DNA of 64,000 bases from DATFVA01 sp963800255 (GTDB lineage Bacteria > Bacteroidota > Ignavibacteria > Ignavibacteriales > Ignavibacteriaceae), in NCBI GenBank assembly GCA_963800255.1, contig CAWDAK010000015.1:247341-311340 (forward strand), in the 5' to 3' direction. The position numbers and the translations under genes were made by a program. The notes under the pieces are model-generated. The model was not told the origin of the DNA, ran no database searches, and saw only the letters and a list, made by a program, of their open reading frames with translations. Shown here piece by piece: positions 18,618 through 27,675 of the stretch. Numbering within the stretch: the stretch's first letter is position 1; every line of letters begins with the position of its first letter.

Positions 18618-19952
18618 TTATGCCTTTATGATTTTACTATTATTGATTATGCCGTTTTTAACAAAAGCATTCCTGCTGTCTACAATCAGAGCCGCATTTT
18701 CTGCGATCATTTTATAATCATAATCTGAATGATCTGTACTGAGAACAACCAGGTCGAAATTTGCAAGGTTTTCCTTTGTCAGATCTACTGATTCCATATC
18801 GAACTGATATTTACGCGTCCTTGGTAATTTAGAAACATAAGGATCATTATATGAAACCTGGCACCCTTTATCGCGGAAAAGCTCTATTAGCCTGAGTGAA
18901 GGAGACTCCCTCATATCGTCAATATCTTTTTTATAAGCCACACCGAGAATAAGAACTTTTGAACCATTTAAGGATTTCTTAACGCGGTTCAGAGCTTCAA
19001 CTCCCTTTTCAACAACATAGTAGGGCATGTGAGTATTTACTTCTCCAGCCAGTTCGATAAACCTGGTATGAATTTCAAATTCACGTGCCTTCCATGTTAA
19101 ATAGAAAGGATCTATCGGGATACAGTGGCCGCCCAGACCGGGACCAGGGTAGAAAGGTTGAAAACCAAAAGGTTTGGTTGATGCTGCATCAATCACTTCC
19201 CATACATCTATGCCCATCCTGTCAAATACCATTTTAAGTTCATTTACAAGCGCAATGTTAACAGATCTGTAGATATTTTCGGTTAGTTTAGTTGCCTCCG
19301 CAGCCCTGGTTGATGAAACCGGAACCGTCTTTACAACGACGATGTTATATAGTGCAACAGCCACCTTTACGCAATCCGGAGTTACTCCCCCAACAACTTT
19401 TGGTATTGTGGCGGTGTTAAAACTCGGATTATTAGGATCCTCCCGCTCAGGTGAAAATGACAGGTAAAAGTCTTTACCTACCTCAAATTTTTTGCCCCCC
19501 TCCCGTTCACCCGCTTTTTCGAACATAGGCAGCAGAATCTCATCTGTTGTTCCCGGATATGTTGTTGATTCGAGAGAAACCAGCTGACCTTTCCTGATAT
19601 ATTTTGCAATAGTTTCAGCAGTGCTGATTATATAAGTCATATCCGGTTCTCTGTGTTCATCCAGAGGAGTTGGAACGCAGATAATTATTGCGTCAGCCTC
19701 AGCCAGTCTTTCAAATTCGTTTGTTGCAGAAAACTTCTTGCTATCTATTACATCCTTAATTCTTTTGGAGTTTATGTGTTTTATATAAGTCCTTCCTTCA
19801 TTCAGATTTTTCACCTTTGTTTCATCAAGATCGAATCCCAGAACTTTGAATCCTTTAGATGCAAATTCCAAACCCAGGGGAAGACCGACATAACCCAGAC
19901 CAATTATTCCAACAACAGCCGATTTATCTTTTATTTTATTCAATAACTCCAT
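18618..19952 (-). CDS. wbpA: UDP-N-acetylglucosamine 6-dehydrogenase (WbpA-like)
   Basis: A 444-residue nucleotide-sugar dehydrogenase oxidising the C6 hydroxyl to a carboxylate with two NAD. The N-terminal motif GIIGLGYVG and the catalytic C277 in GLGGHCIPIDP are clear; the GGHCIPIDPFYL form is typical of UDP-HexNAc dehydrogenases rather than UDP-glucose dehydrogenases (compare ugd at 42610-43944, GGSCFPKD). The ATG follows an AAGGA ribosome binding site. As first gene of the operon, its upstream gap (19953-20148) should hold the operon promoter, though no clear box was recognised. Confidence 0.92.
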   Translation of the reverse strand: MELLNKIKDKSAVVGIIGLGYVGLPLGLEFASKGFKVLGFDLDETKVKNLNEGRTYIKHINSKRIKDVIDSKKFSATNEFERLAEADAIIICVPTPLDEHREPDMTYIISTAETIAKYIRKGQLVSLESTTYPGTTDEILLPMFEKAGEREGGKKFEVGKDFYLSFSPEREDPNNPSFNTATIPKVVGGVTPDCVKVAVALYNIVVVKTVPVSSTRAAEATKLTENIYRSVNIALVNELKMVFDRMGIDVWEVIDAASTKPFGFQPFYPGPGLGGHCIPIDPFYLTWKAREFEIHTRFIELAGEVNTHMPYYVVEKGVEALNRVKKSLNGSKVLILGVAYKKDIDDMRESPSLRLIELFRDKGCQVSYNDPYVSKLPRTRKYQFDMESVDLTKENLANFDLVVLSTDHSDYDYKMIAENAALIVDSRNAFVKNGIINNSKIIKA

Positions 19953-20148
19953 AAAATTATCCTTCTTTAATATAAATTTTGGGTAATCTAATTCTTTGTC
20001 AAATTCCAGGCCGGATATTGAGTAAGACTAAATTCTTAATCCTTTGCTTAATTTCTTTCAGAATAGCCATTAATTTACTTAGGAAAGGGGAAAGGACAAA
20101 ATAAATGAAGCCCCATTGATGTGACTCAGATTAAAAAAGAGTATTATT

Positions 20149-21528
20149 TCAGAGCAGAGTTCCCTTTAGTATAAAAATGGCAACCCCGAAATAGATTATT
20201 AAACCAACAACATCCACCATTGTTGCAACAAGGGGGGCACTTGAGGTTGCAGGGTCGGCACCGAGTTTCTTAAGGATAAAGGGAAGCATAGATCCTGAGA
20301 GAGTTCCCCATAACACAACGCCTATCAAGGCGATTGAAACAGTCATCCCCACAAGCAGCCAGTGTGCACCGTAAACGTCTGAGAAAGCCTGCCATACGGA
20401 GATCCTCAGGAATCCTATTATTGCAAGAATTGCTCCCAGGATAAATCCCGTTATTATTTCTCTTCGCATTACAAACAACCAGTCCTTCAAAGATATTTCA
20501 CCCAGAGACATTGCGCGTATTACCAGCGTTGAAGCCTGGGAGCCTGAGTTGCCCCCGCTTGAGATAATCAGGGGAAGGAAAAGGGTCAATACTATCGCTT
20601 TTTTAATCTCTACTTCGAATAATCCCATAGCTGTGGCTGTAAACATTTCGCCTATAAACAATAAAGCCAGCCAGCCGCCCCGCTTTTTAATCATCTCAAA
20701 TAGAGAAATTGATGAGTATGCCTCCTCAAGGGCAGTTACGCCGGCGATCTTATGGATATCTTCGGTTGCCTCTTCTTCTGCAACATCAAAAACATCATCA
20801 ACTGTAACAATTCCAAGTAAAACGCCGAAGGAATCTACTACAGGCAATGCGATGCGATCGTATTTCTTAAATATTTCTACAGCAGTCTCCTGATCATCAT
20901 ACACATTGAGAGCTATGTAGTTATCATCCATCAGGTCGAGTATATGTTCGTTAAATTCTGCCAGCAGAATATCTCTTATCCTTACGTCGTCAATTAACTT
21001 CCCTTTTTCATTCAGTACATACAGGGTATTAATCGTTTCCTTATCTTTGCCATTTTTCCTTATGTAATTAAGCACCTGCTCAATTGACCACTCGGGTTTT
21101 ACTGCAAGGTAATCGGGAGTCATCAATCGTCCCACGCTGTCTTCAGGATACCCTAACAGGGTCCTGGCTATCTGCCTTTCCTCGGTCGACAGCAGCATCA
21201 TCATCTGGCGGGCGGCACTGCTTGGCAGGTCTTCAAGCAGGGCAGTACGGTCATCAGGTGACATTTCATTTAATATAGAGGCCACCTCTTCTCTACCCAT
21301 GGCTTTCAGCAGGGTTACCTGCATATCAAACTCAAGATATTCAAAGGTATCAGCAGCAAGATCGTGCGGAAGTACTCTAAAAACTACGGCTTGTTCATTC
21401 TCGGTAAGTTCGGCAATAAGTTCAGCTATATCGGCAGGCGACCAGTCACTTAAAACTTCTTTGAGAGTGCTAAGCTTACGCTCATCTATTAACGATTTGA
21501 TTTCGGGTTGCAGCAGTTGACTCAGCAT
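20149..21528 (-). CDS. mgtE: Magnesium transporter MgtE
   Basis: A 459-residue Mg2+ channel/transporter. A superhelical N domain (about 5-130) and a CBS pair (about 135-255), which sense cytoplasmic Mg2+, precede a five-helix membrane domain (about 275-459). The membrane part contains SSGGNSGSQAST and the conserved P/D-rich segment near the C-terminus (DPATSSAPLVATMVD), which form the pore. The ATG has a GGAG ribosome binding site. No M-box riboswitch was seen upstream. It is a single gene between the sugar operon and pdxB. Confidence 0.96.
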   Translation of the reverse strand: MLSQLLQPEIKSLIDERKLSTLKEVLSDWSPADIAELIAELTENEQAVVFRVLPHDLAADTFEYLEFDMQVTLLKAMGREEVASILNEMSPDDRTALLEDLPSSAARQMMMLLSTEERQIARTLLGYPEDSVGRLMTPDYLAVKPEWSIEQVLNYIRKNGKDKETINTLYVLNEKGKLIDDVRIRDILLAEFNEHILDLMDDNYIALNVYDDQETAVEIFKKYDRIALPVVDSFGVLLGIVTVDDVFDVAEEEATEDIHKIAGVTALEEAYSSISLFEMIKKRGGWLALLFIGEMFTATAMGLFEVEIKKAIVLTLFLPLIISSGGNSGSQASTLVIRAMSLGEISLKDWLFVMRREIITGFILGAILAIIGFLRISVWQAFSDVYGAHWLLVGMTVSIALIGVVLWGTLSGSMLPFILKKLGADPATSSAPLVATMVDVVGLIIYFGVAIFILKGTLL

Positions 21529-21675
21529 ACTTGTCTCCTAAAGTTTACAGTGAACCTATTTTCTACATATTCATTATCTTTTAAAGTAATTAAGAAAAGG
21601 TTGTAAAAAATATATTTTAATGGTTCAAAAAACAATATTTTAATGTAGATAATAATTTAATAACCTGAAATCCAT

Positions 21676-22816
21676 GTGATGTACAAAATTCTAGCAGATG
21701 AAAATATACCGTTTGCTGAAGAAGCGTTTTCAAATTTCGGCTCAGTTAAGCTTCTTCCAGGGAGGGAGATAACTAATGAAATCCTCAGACCTTATAATAT
21801 CCTGATCGTAAGGTCTGTTTCAAAGGTTAATGAACAGCTCCTTCAGGGAACGAACGTAAAGTTTGTAGGGACAGCCACTATAGGCCTGGATCATATAGAT
21901 ACCAATTATCTGAAGAAAATGCGTATTTCCTACGCCAATGCCCCGGGCTGCAATGCCGATTCAGTGGCAGAGTATATCTTTGCAGGACTATTTAAGATTG
22001 CTGCTGAGGAAAAACTTAGTCCTTGAAAAATGTTCTTTGGGAATTATTGGATATGGAAATATAGGAAGCAGGGTGGCAAGGATAGCTGATGCGATAGGAA
22101 TGAAATTATATATTAATGATCCGCCATTACAGAGAAAAAAGGGTAATTCTTTTTTCTGCTCTTACGATGAAGCCCTGGGAGCAGACATACTAACTTATCA
22201 TGTTCCTCTGAACATCGGCGGACCCGATAATACATATCATATGCTCTCATCATTCCGTCTGAATTCTTTTAACGGAAAGAAGATAATCTTTAATGCCTCA
22301 CGCGGCAGCGTTGTTTCAAATAATGACCTTAAGAAATTTCTGCAGATTAATACGAATAAGGTCGTTCTGGATGTTTGGGAGGATGAGCCAATGATTGATA
22401 CTGACTTGTTGAAACTCGTTCGGATAGGAACACCGCACATTGCAGGTTATTCGCTGGAAGGAAAAGTAAACGGCACTATAATGATATATAATTCATTAAG
22501 AAAGTTTCTTAAGGAGAAAATAACATGGGAGCCTGCAATGCCGGGGATAAAGGAGGGAATGGTTAATTATCCTGAGTCGGGATCCTTAGAACAATCTTTC
22601 GATAATTTAATCTCTGAAATATATAATATCAGCGAGGATGATCAGAAACTTCGTCAAATGACTGATACAAATAAAGGCGGGGGCTACTTTGATAGTCTGA
22701 GGAAGAATTATCCTGTGAGGAGGGAGTTTTCTAATTATGTGGTTAATATAAACAGTAAACTACATAAAGAAATAAAAATACTGAAGGCTTTACGATTTAA
22801 GCTGAAGGAGTTTTAA
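21676..22816 (+). pseudogene. pdxB: Erythronate-4-phosphate dehydrogenase, interrupted by one +1 frameshift
   Basis: Frames 21676-22026 and 21938-22816 join into a 379-residue PdxB if one A is removed from the A5 run at 22010-22014; E. coli PdxB has about the same length. The joined protein has the NAD-binding GIIGYGNIG motif. It also has catalytic residues of the D-2-hydroxyacid dehydrogenase family: Arg in NASRGS, Glu in DVWEDEP and His in TPHIAGYS. PdxB oxidises 4-phosphoerythronate in pyridoxal phosphate synthesis. Everything apart from the single indel is intact, so a sequencing error is likely. Its 3' end overlaps the convergent TonB gene by 4 bp. Confidence 0.88.
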
Positions 22817-23631
22817 TCCTTATCATCCAGTTTGAATTCCAGAGGAATTACTAACTGAGTCTTAACAGGCTTGCCTCTGATCAAACCAGGATTAAATTTA
22901 GTATATAAGACCGTAATCCTTGCCGCATCATCACATCCATAGCCAATCCCCTCTTCAACTTCCGCCCGGGTAACGTCGCCGTTCTGATCTATGAAAGCTC
23001 TTATCTTAACGGTTCCTTCAATTTCTTTTTCCTTTGCATATGATGGGTATATCAGCTTCTTCTGAAGTTCAGATATTCCCCCTTTAGGCTCAGGCATAAC
23101 TTCGGCACTAAGATAATAGGCGGGATCATCATCAAAGTTATCCTCCTTTACGGCTGGCGGAACGGTTTTCTCTTCTGTTTTCTGCACCTTACTTTTTTCA
23201 ACAGCTTTTTTAGTTTCTTCTTTCACATCGGCAGCTAACCGGGGAGCCTCAACATTTTCCTCCGGCTCCGGTGCTTTTTCTATAACGAGTACACCATTCT
23301 CAAAGTTCTTGTCACCGGTCCATACTCCTTTATCATCATAGTATGAGGTCGGTCCCTGTCTTTTACCATCTTCTACAGTATAAAGCTCGTTAAGCAGACC
23401 ATCTTCGTTATACTCTTTTACAACACCGTCAACTTTTCCATTCACATAAGTTAATTCTTCTTTAAGATTGCTGTTCTCATAATAAAACTTCGCATCTCCC
23501 TGCCTTACGTTTCTCTCGTAATTTATTTCTGATTTGAGGGTATCATCAGCAAAGTAGGATTTAACCAGTCCTTCCTGGGCAAAGGAGACGTTAAAACAAG
23601 ATAATATTATAATGAAGAATGCAGTTTTCAT
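22813..23631 (-). CDS. TonB C-terminal domain protein with MORN/YwqK-type repeats
   Basis: A 272-residue exported protein. A cleavable-looking signal peptide (1-19, ending SFAQ) is followed by about four MORN/YwqK-like repeats (about 20-115, such as NGKVDGVVKEYNEDGLL). A Lys/Glu/Pro-rich linker (about 118-165) then leads into a TonB C-terminal domain (about 180-268, with YPSYAKEKEIEGTVKIRAFID). Classical TonB has an uncleaved N-terminal anchor; none is evident here. It could be a periplasmic TonB-like partner rather than an energy transducer. It converges on pdxB with a 4-bp overlap. Confidence 0.82.
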   Translation of the reverse strand: MKTAFFIIILSCFNVSFAQEGLVKSYFADDTLKSEINYERNVRQGDAKFYYENSNLKEELTYVNGKVDGVVKEYNEDGLLNELYTVEDGKRQGPTSYYDDKGVWTGDKNFENGVLVIEKAPEPEENVEAPRLAADVKEETKKAVEKSKVQKTEEKTVPPAVKEDNFDDDPAYYLSAEVMPEPKGGISELQKKLIYPSYAKEKEIEGTVKIRAFIDQNGDVTRAEVEEGIGYGCDDAARITVLYTKFNPGLIRGKPVKTQLVIPLEFKLDDKD

Positions 23632-23763
23632 TGTGATTTTTTTTATGAGGCTCTAAATTAAAAATTAATCTTTAATTATAAGAGGCAGAAATAGGGTAAT
23701 TAGTAAAGGTAATTTGAGAGATTAAGGATGTCAGGCTTATTTGAGTCAGTTAGAATCACAAAT

Positions 23764-25723
23764 TCAGGAAACAGTCTGTGTGCTCTCCAGAAGTAAGGTA
23801 TAAGATTTTTTGTCCGCAGATTTGTTGAATACCACCTTAAAAGATGTCCCTTTGTTCTTCCCGCTCTTTACAAAAATTTCAGCATCATTTAATTCTACAT
23901 ATTTTTTTACGAGCGCCAGACCAAGTCCGTTGCCTTCAAACTCTCTTTTGTATCCCATATCCTCCTGAGAGAAAGGAGTGAACAGCTTTTTGAGATATTC
24001 CTCAGACATGCCAATCCCTGTGTCTTTTACTTCAACCGCAATCTTACCCGGATTTTCTTCAAGTATTCTAACCTCAATTTTACCTGCCTGAGTGTATTTA
24101 ATAGCGTTTCCGAGCAGGTTCTGGAATATCTGGTTCAAAGTGTATTTATCGCCCTTTATTATAGGGTCAAACGTGTTGTTTGTAAAAGTCAGTGATAGAT
24201 TTTTATCCATCGCCAGGGATTTCATCTCATCAACAAGCACTTTCATATCATCGTTAAGATTTACAGCTTCAAACTGTGAGACGTAATTTCCGCTTTGAAC
24301 GGAAGACAGGTTAAGAATCATATCTATTGTCCGCTGCAGCCTTTTGCCTGCAGAACTTACAGAATCAAGCAGCACGCTTACATCCTCATCTTAGTAGACA
24401 AATCTTCAGCCAGCAACGGAGTTGCTGTTAAAATTACGTTTAAAGGAGTTCGGATTTCATGAGACATCTGTGCAAGGAATGCACTTTTAAGTCTGTCTGA
24501 TTCTTCCGCTTTTTCCTTCGAAATTATAAGTTCCTTCTCCACTTTTTTACGCTCAGTTATATCAATAACCTGCTGAATAATATGGTGCGGGTGATTGCTT
24601 GCATCTCTCGTCATTACTGATTCAACAATTGCATGGATGCTTAACCCGTCTTTCTTCTTTAATTCTTTTTCAAAATAAACATGTGACAGCTTCCCGTTGA
24701 GCAGTGCCTTATGCAGCTGTTTATCATATTCCACATATTCATCAACAGTGATATCAGAAATATTTTTATTCTCTATCTCGTCGGAAGAATATCCAAGTGT
24801 TTCGCTGAAAGCACTGTTACTTCTAATAATCTTTCCCTCAGTTGTCATTATAACCATTCCTATAGGTGCTCTTTCGAACAGGAGACGGAACTGTTCCTCG
24901 CTTTGCCTGAGCTTGTGCTCAGCCAGTCTTCTCTGGTTAACTTCAAGGTTAAGCTCCCCGATCTTGTCTTTAACAACAGTTTTAAGTTCTTTATTGAGGG
25001 CAGAAACCTGATGATTTGCTTTATCCAGATGATGGGCAAGGTAATTAACTGCGGAGGCAATAACACCAAGCTCGGTGCTGCTGTTGTATCTTGCTCTAAG
25101 GTCATGATTCCCCGATGAAATTCCCTGTGCAGCATTGGCAATCTTACGGATAGGACCGGTAATTAGTATTTTATTAAGAAGAAACAACACAAGGAAGCCG
25201 ACCAGCATTAAGCCGCCCACTACTGGAAGAACAACTTTATTTTTTTCCTGCAGGTAGTCTTCAATAAACTTACCCTTTAATCCAAGATACACCGTATAAG
25301 TTTTCCCAGGCAGCCTGAAACCCGCGACTTAATCATATAAAGGGACGCCGAATAATTATATGAACCGCTGCTATTGGAAGATAAAAACTTATTGTTCAGA
25401 GCTTCAGTATAATTATAACTGTTCAAAATGTTTATGGAATCTTTAACTAATACACAGTATTCAATGTTATTATCTTGAACGTATGTATGAAATAAATCAG
25501 GCAATTTTTTGGTGGAATCCGCAGGAAGGAGCTCTTTATTCACAATTTCTTCAGCAAGCAGGGAGGTCACATACTTCGAATCTGCAAGTTTTTGGGACTC
25601 AAGTTCTTTCATAAAGAATATATAAAGACCAAAACCAAGTCCCGTAAAAATAAGGAAAATGGTCAGGTTTGTAATGAAACCAATTTTCAGTCCTTCTATT
25701 TTCGTTTTTTCTTTATGTGACAT
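23764..25723 (-). pseudogene. HAMP-PAS sensor histidine kinase, interrupted by two single-base deletions
   Basis: Three minus-strand frames (25277-25723, 24378-25292, 23764-24375) form one 653-residue kinase if one base is restored near the G-run at 25321-25323 and one near 24388-24394. Order: an N-terminal TM helix (about 16-37), a short extracytoplasmic sensor, a second TM helix, HAMP, coiled coil, PAS, HisKA (SHEIRTPLN) and HATPase (N box QNLLGNAIKYT, G boxes DTGIGM and GNGLGLAL). No response regulator is adjacent. The joins read smoothly (SRGFRLPGKTYTV and TKDEDVSVLL), which supports simple indels rather than decay. Confidence 0.85.
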
Positions 25724-26062
25724 ATAATTAACGAACCCTTAATAATTCTATATCTCAAATTCAACATCTATGCCACTGGCTTTATCCTAATAATAAGTCA
25801 AAACAAAGAAATTATAGTGCTTCATAATGAGAAAGCAGCTTCATAAAATTAAAGGTAAGCAGCAAGTTGGGATTAATGTGGCCGATACAGTTGATGCTAG
25901 TATGGATAATACCGTGCTGAAGCGGCTGTATAAATAGAAAGTAGTTGCAGAAACACTTCTGAAAAATTATGGGATACTGCGTGAGTAGAAGAAATCAGGA
26001 AAATGCTTCAGGATAAGGATAAATCCTTAATTAAATTTAGCTTCTCCTGCGGTCATTTGATA
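25724..26062 (+). other. 339-bp intergenic region with a possible decayed ORF
   Basis: No recognisable gene lies here. A short plus-strand frame, 25827-25937 (36 codons from ATG), ends in TAG, and the same frame continues for 16 sense codons to a second TAG. The combined translation is not recognised. It could be a gene remnant or chance. The region separates the histidine kinase start from the 3' end of an Asp-box protein. Confidence 0.3.
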
Positions 26063-27661
26063 CTATTTCATTAGCAGTAGTTTTTTTGTAGTTTGAAAAT
26101 TATCAGCCCTCAGAGTATAAAAATAAATGCCTGAAGGGAGATTTTCCGCCCGGAAATTGACTTCGTATTCTCCGGAAGATTGCTCCGAACTTACAAGAGT
26201 TTTTATCTCCCGACCGAGAGTGTCATAAATTTTTAATGTAACAAAAGAACTTTTCCCGAGGGTGTATTTTATCCTGGTAGAGGGATTGAATGGATTTGGA
26301 TAATTCTGTGATAAAGTAAAAGCATATGGTGTGCTTTGTGTTTCGTCCTTTATTCCTATAACCGTTTTATCAATTATAGCTGACCAGACCTGGTATATTC
26401 CAGTATAATCTGCCATCCAGTATACATTAAGATTATTCTCAGTAGATATGAGGGCAATATGATCGCCCTGATAATTTGATGACCCTCCCACTATTCCATA
26501 CGGCTGAAAAGTTGAATTTTTTAATTCGAATTCTGTCCAGTTATCCCCCCCATTTAAGGAAGTAGAAATAAATACACCGGCCGAATCAGAAGTGGTATTT
26601 CTGTCATCGTAAAAGATCATGTTCAATCTTCCGCTATCATCAACTTCAAGGTACGGGAAATACTGAATTTTTCCGTTGTTCAGAGCGTCCTTGTTAACAC
26701 GGATTCCATCTGACCAGGTATCGCCGTTATCTTCAGATCTGTACAAAATGATATCCGGATCGCTCCCTGCCGGTGAATTATTCTTTTCGGTAGCAACAAT
26801 ATAAAGCCAGCCATCCCTCGAGCCTCCGCTTCTGTCTATTACAATCTGTGGTATGCTGTTCACTCTTATATTGTCCTTTTCCGGAAGAAGGCCGGTAATT
26901 CCGTTTATGTCGATTATGTTCTGGGTGAATTCCCAATTTTGCCCTCCGTTGCTTGAGCGGGCGAACCCAACATAGTCCTCATGAGAATCATTAGCTGAGG
27001 TTTTACCTGCCCAGCATAAATACACAGTGCCGTCATCCCCAATCGCTATGGATGATCCGGTGCTTTGTGTTGGAGGATTAGGATTTACCTGAGCCGGTGA
27101 ACTCCAGTTCACTCCATCGTCGGCTGAGATGGAGATTTTAACGGAAGTATTCACGTAATCAACAAAGGCAAGGTACAGCCTGTTCTGATATGTACTCTGC
27201 GGCGAATTGTCTATCTCAAGAGTGCCCTTATCCTCAACCGGGTTGCTGGATATCGTATGATTACTTGACCATGTATCACCCTTATCATCCGAATAATTTG
27301 AGTACATTCCCGGAAACTGTTGACCAATATGCGTAAGAATAAATCTGCCTGTACTGGTTATGGCAACACCAGGGTCCCCGCCGTGATTATATATTGAGGC
27401 ACCGCTGCAAACATCATTTCCATTCCATGTTTGTCCGCCGTCCTCTGAATAATAGATCCCCTCGCTCTTGAAACCTGTACTAACATCAATCGTAACGGCA
27501 CTTACAAAAACATGATTTTTATCTCCGGGAGAAACAGTTACCACCGGTTCGGTCTGCGTAATGGATGAAGGATAAATCCTGAACTTCGGAACATCCAGTA
27601 CAGTCTGTGACAGAACAGGTATATTTATCAGAACGAATAAACAAATATTTCTAAAAAGCAT
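26063..27661 (-). CDS. Secreted Asp-box (BNR) repeat protein with T9SS C-terminal domain
   Basis: A 532-residue exported protein with a short signal peptide (1-18). At least five Asp-box motifs of the form S-x-D/N-x-G-x-x-W (SEDGGQTW, SDDKGDTW, SADDGVNW, SSNGGQNW, SEDNGDTW) indicate a sialidase-like beta-propeller across about 60-420. No sialidase catalytic set was identified, so it may be a binding or structural propeller. The last 80 residues are a T9SS sorting domain beginning SQNYPNPFNPSTRI. It is 14 bp after the TonB-dependent receptor stop, suggesting co-transcription. Confidence 0.87.
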   Translation of the reverse strand: MLFRNICLFVLINIPVLSQTVLDVPKFRIYPSSITQTEPVVTVSPGDKNHVFVSAVTIDVSTGFKSEGIYYSEDGGQTWNGNDVCSGASIYNHGGDPGVAITSTGRFILTHIGQQFPGMYSNYSDDKGDTWSSNHTISSNPVEDKGTLEIDNSPQSTYQNRLYLAFVDYVNTSVKISISADDGVNWSSPAQVNPNPPTQSTGSSIAIGDDGTVYLCWAGKTSANDSHEDYVGFARSSNGGQNWEFTQNIIDINGITGLLPEKDNIRVNSIPQIVIDRSGGSRDGWLYIVATEKNNSPAGSDPDIILYRSEDNGDTWSDGIRVNKDALNNGKIQYFPYLEVDDSGRLNMIFYDDRNTTSDSAGVFISTSLNGGDNWTEFELKNSTFQPYGIVGGSSNYQGDHIALISTENNLNVYWMADYTGIYQVWSAIIDKTVIGIKDETQSTPYAFTLSQNYPNPFNPSTRIKYTLGKSSFVTLKIYDTLGREIKTLVSSEQSSGEYEVNFRAENLPSGIYFYTLRADNFQTTKKLLLMK

Positions 27662-27675
27662 CAGCTACCCAATAG

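Noticed and set aside
21529..21675. M-box magnesium riboswitch upstream of mgtE
   Set aside because: No conserved M-box sequence or helices were recognisable in this AT-rich 147-bp gap.
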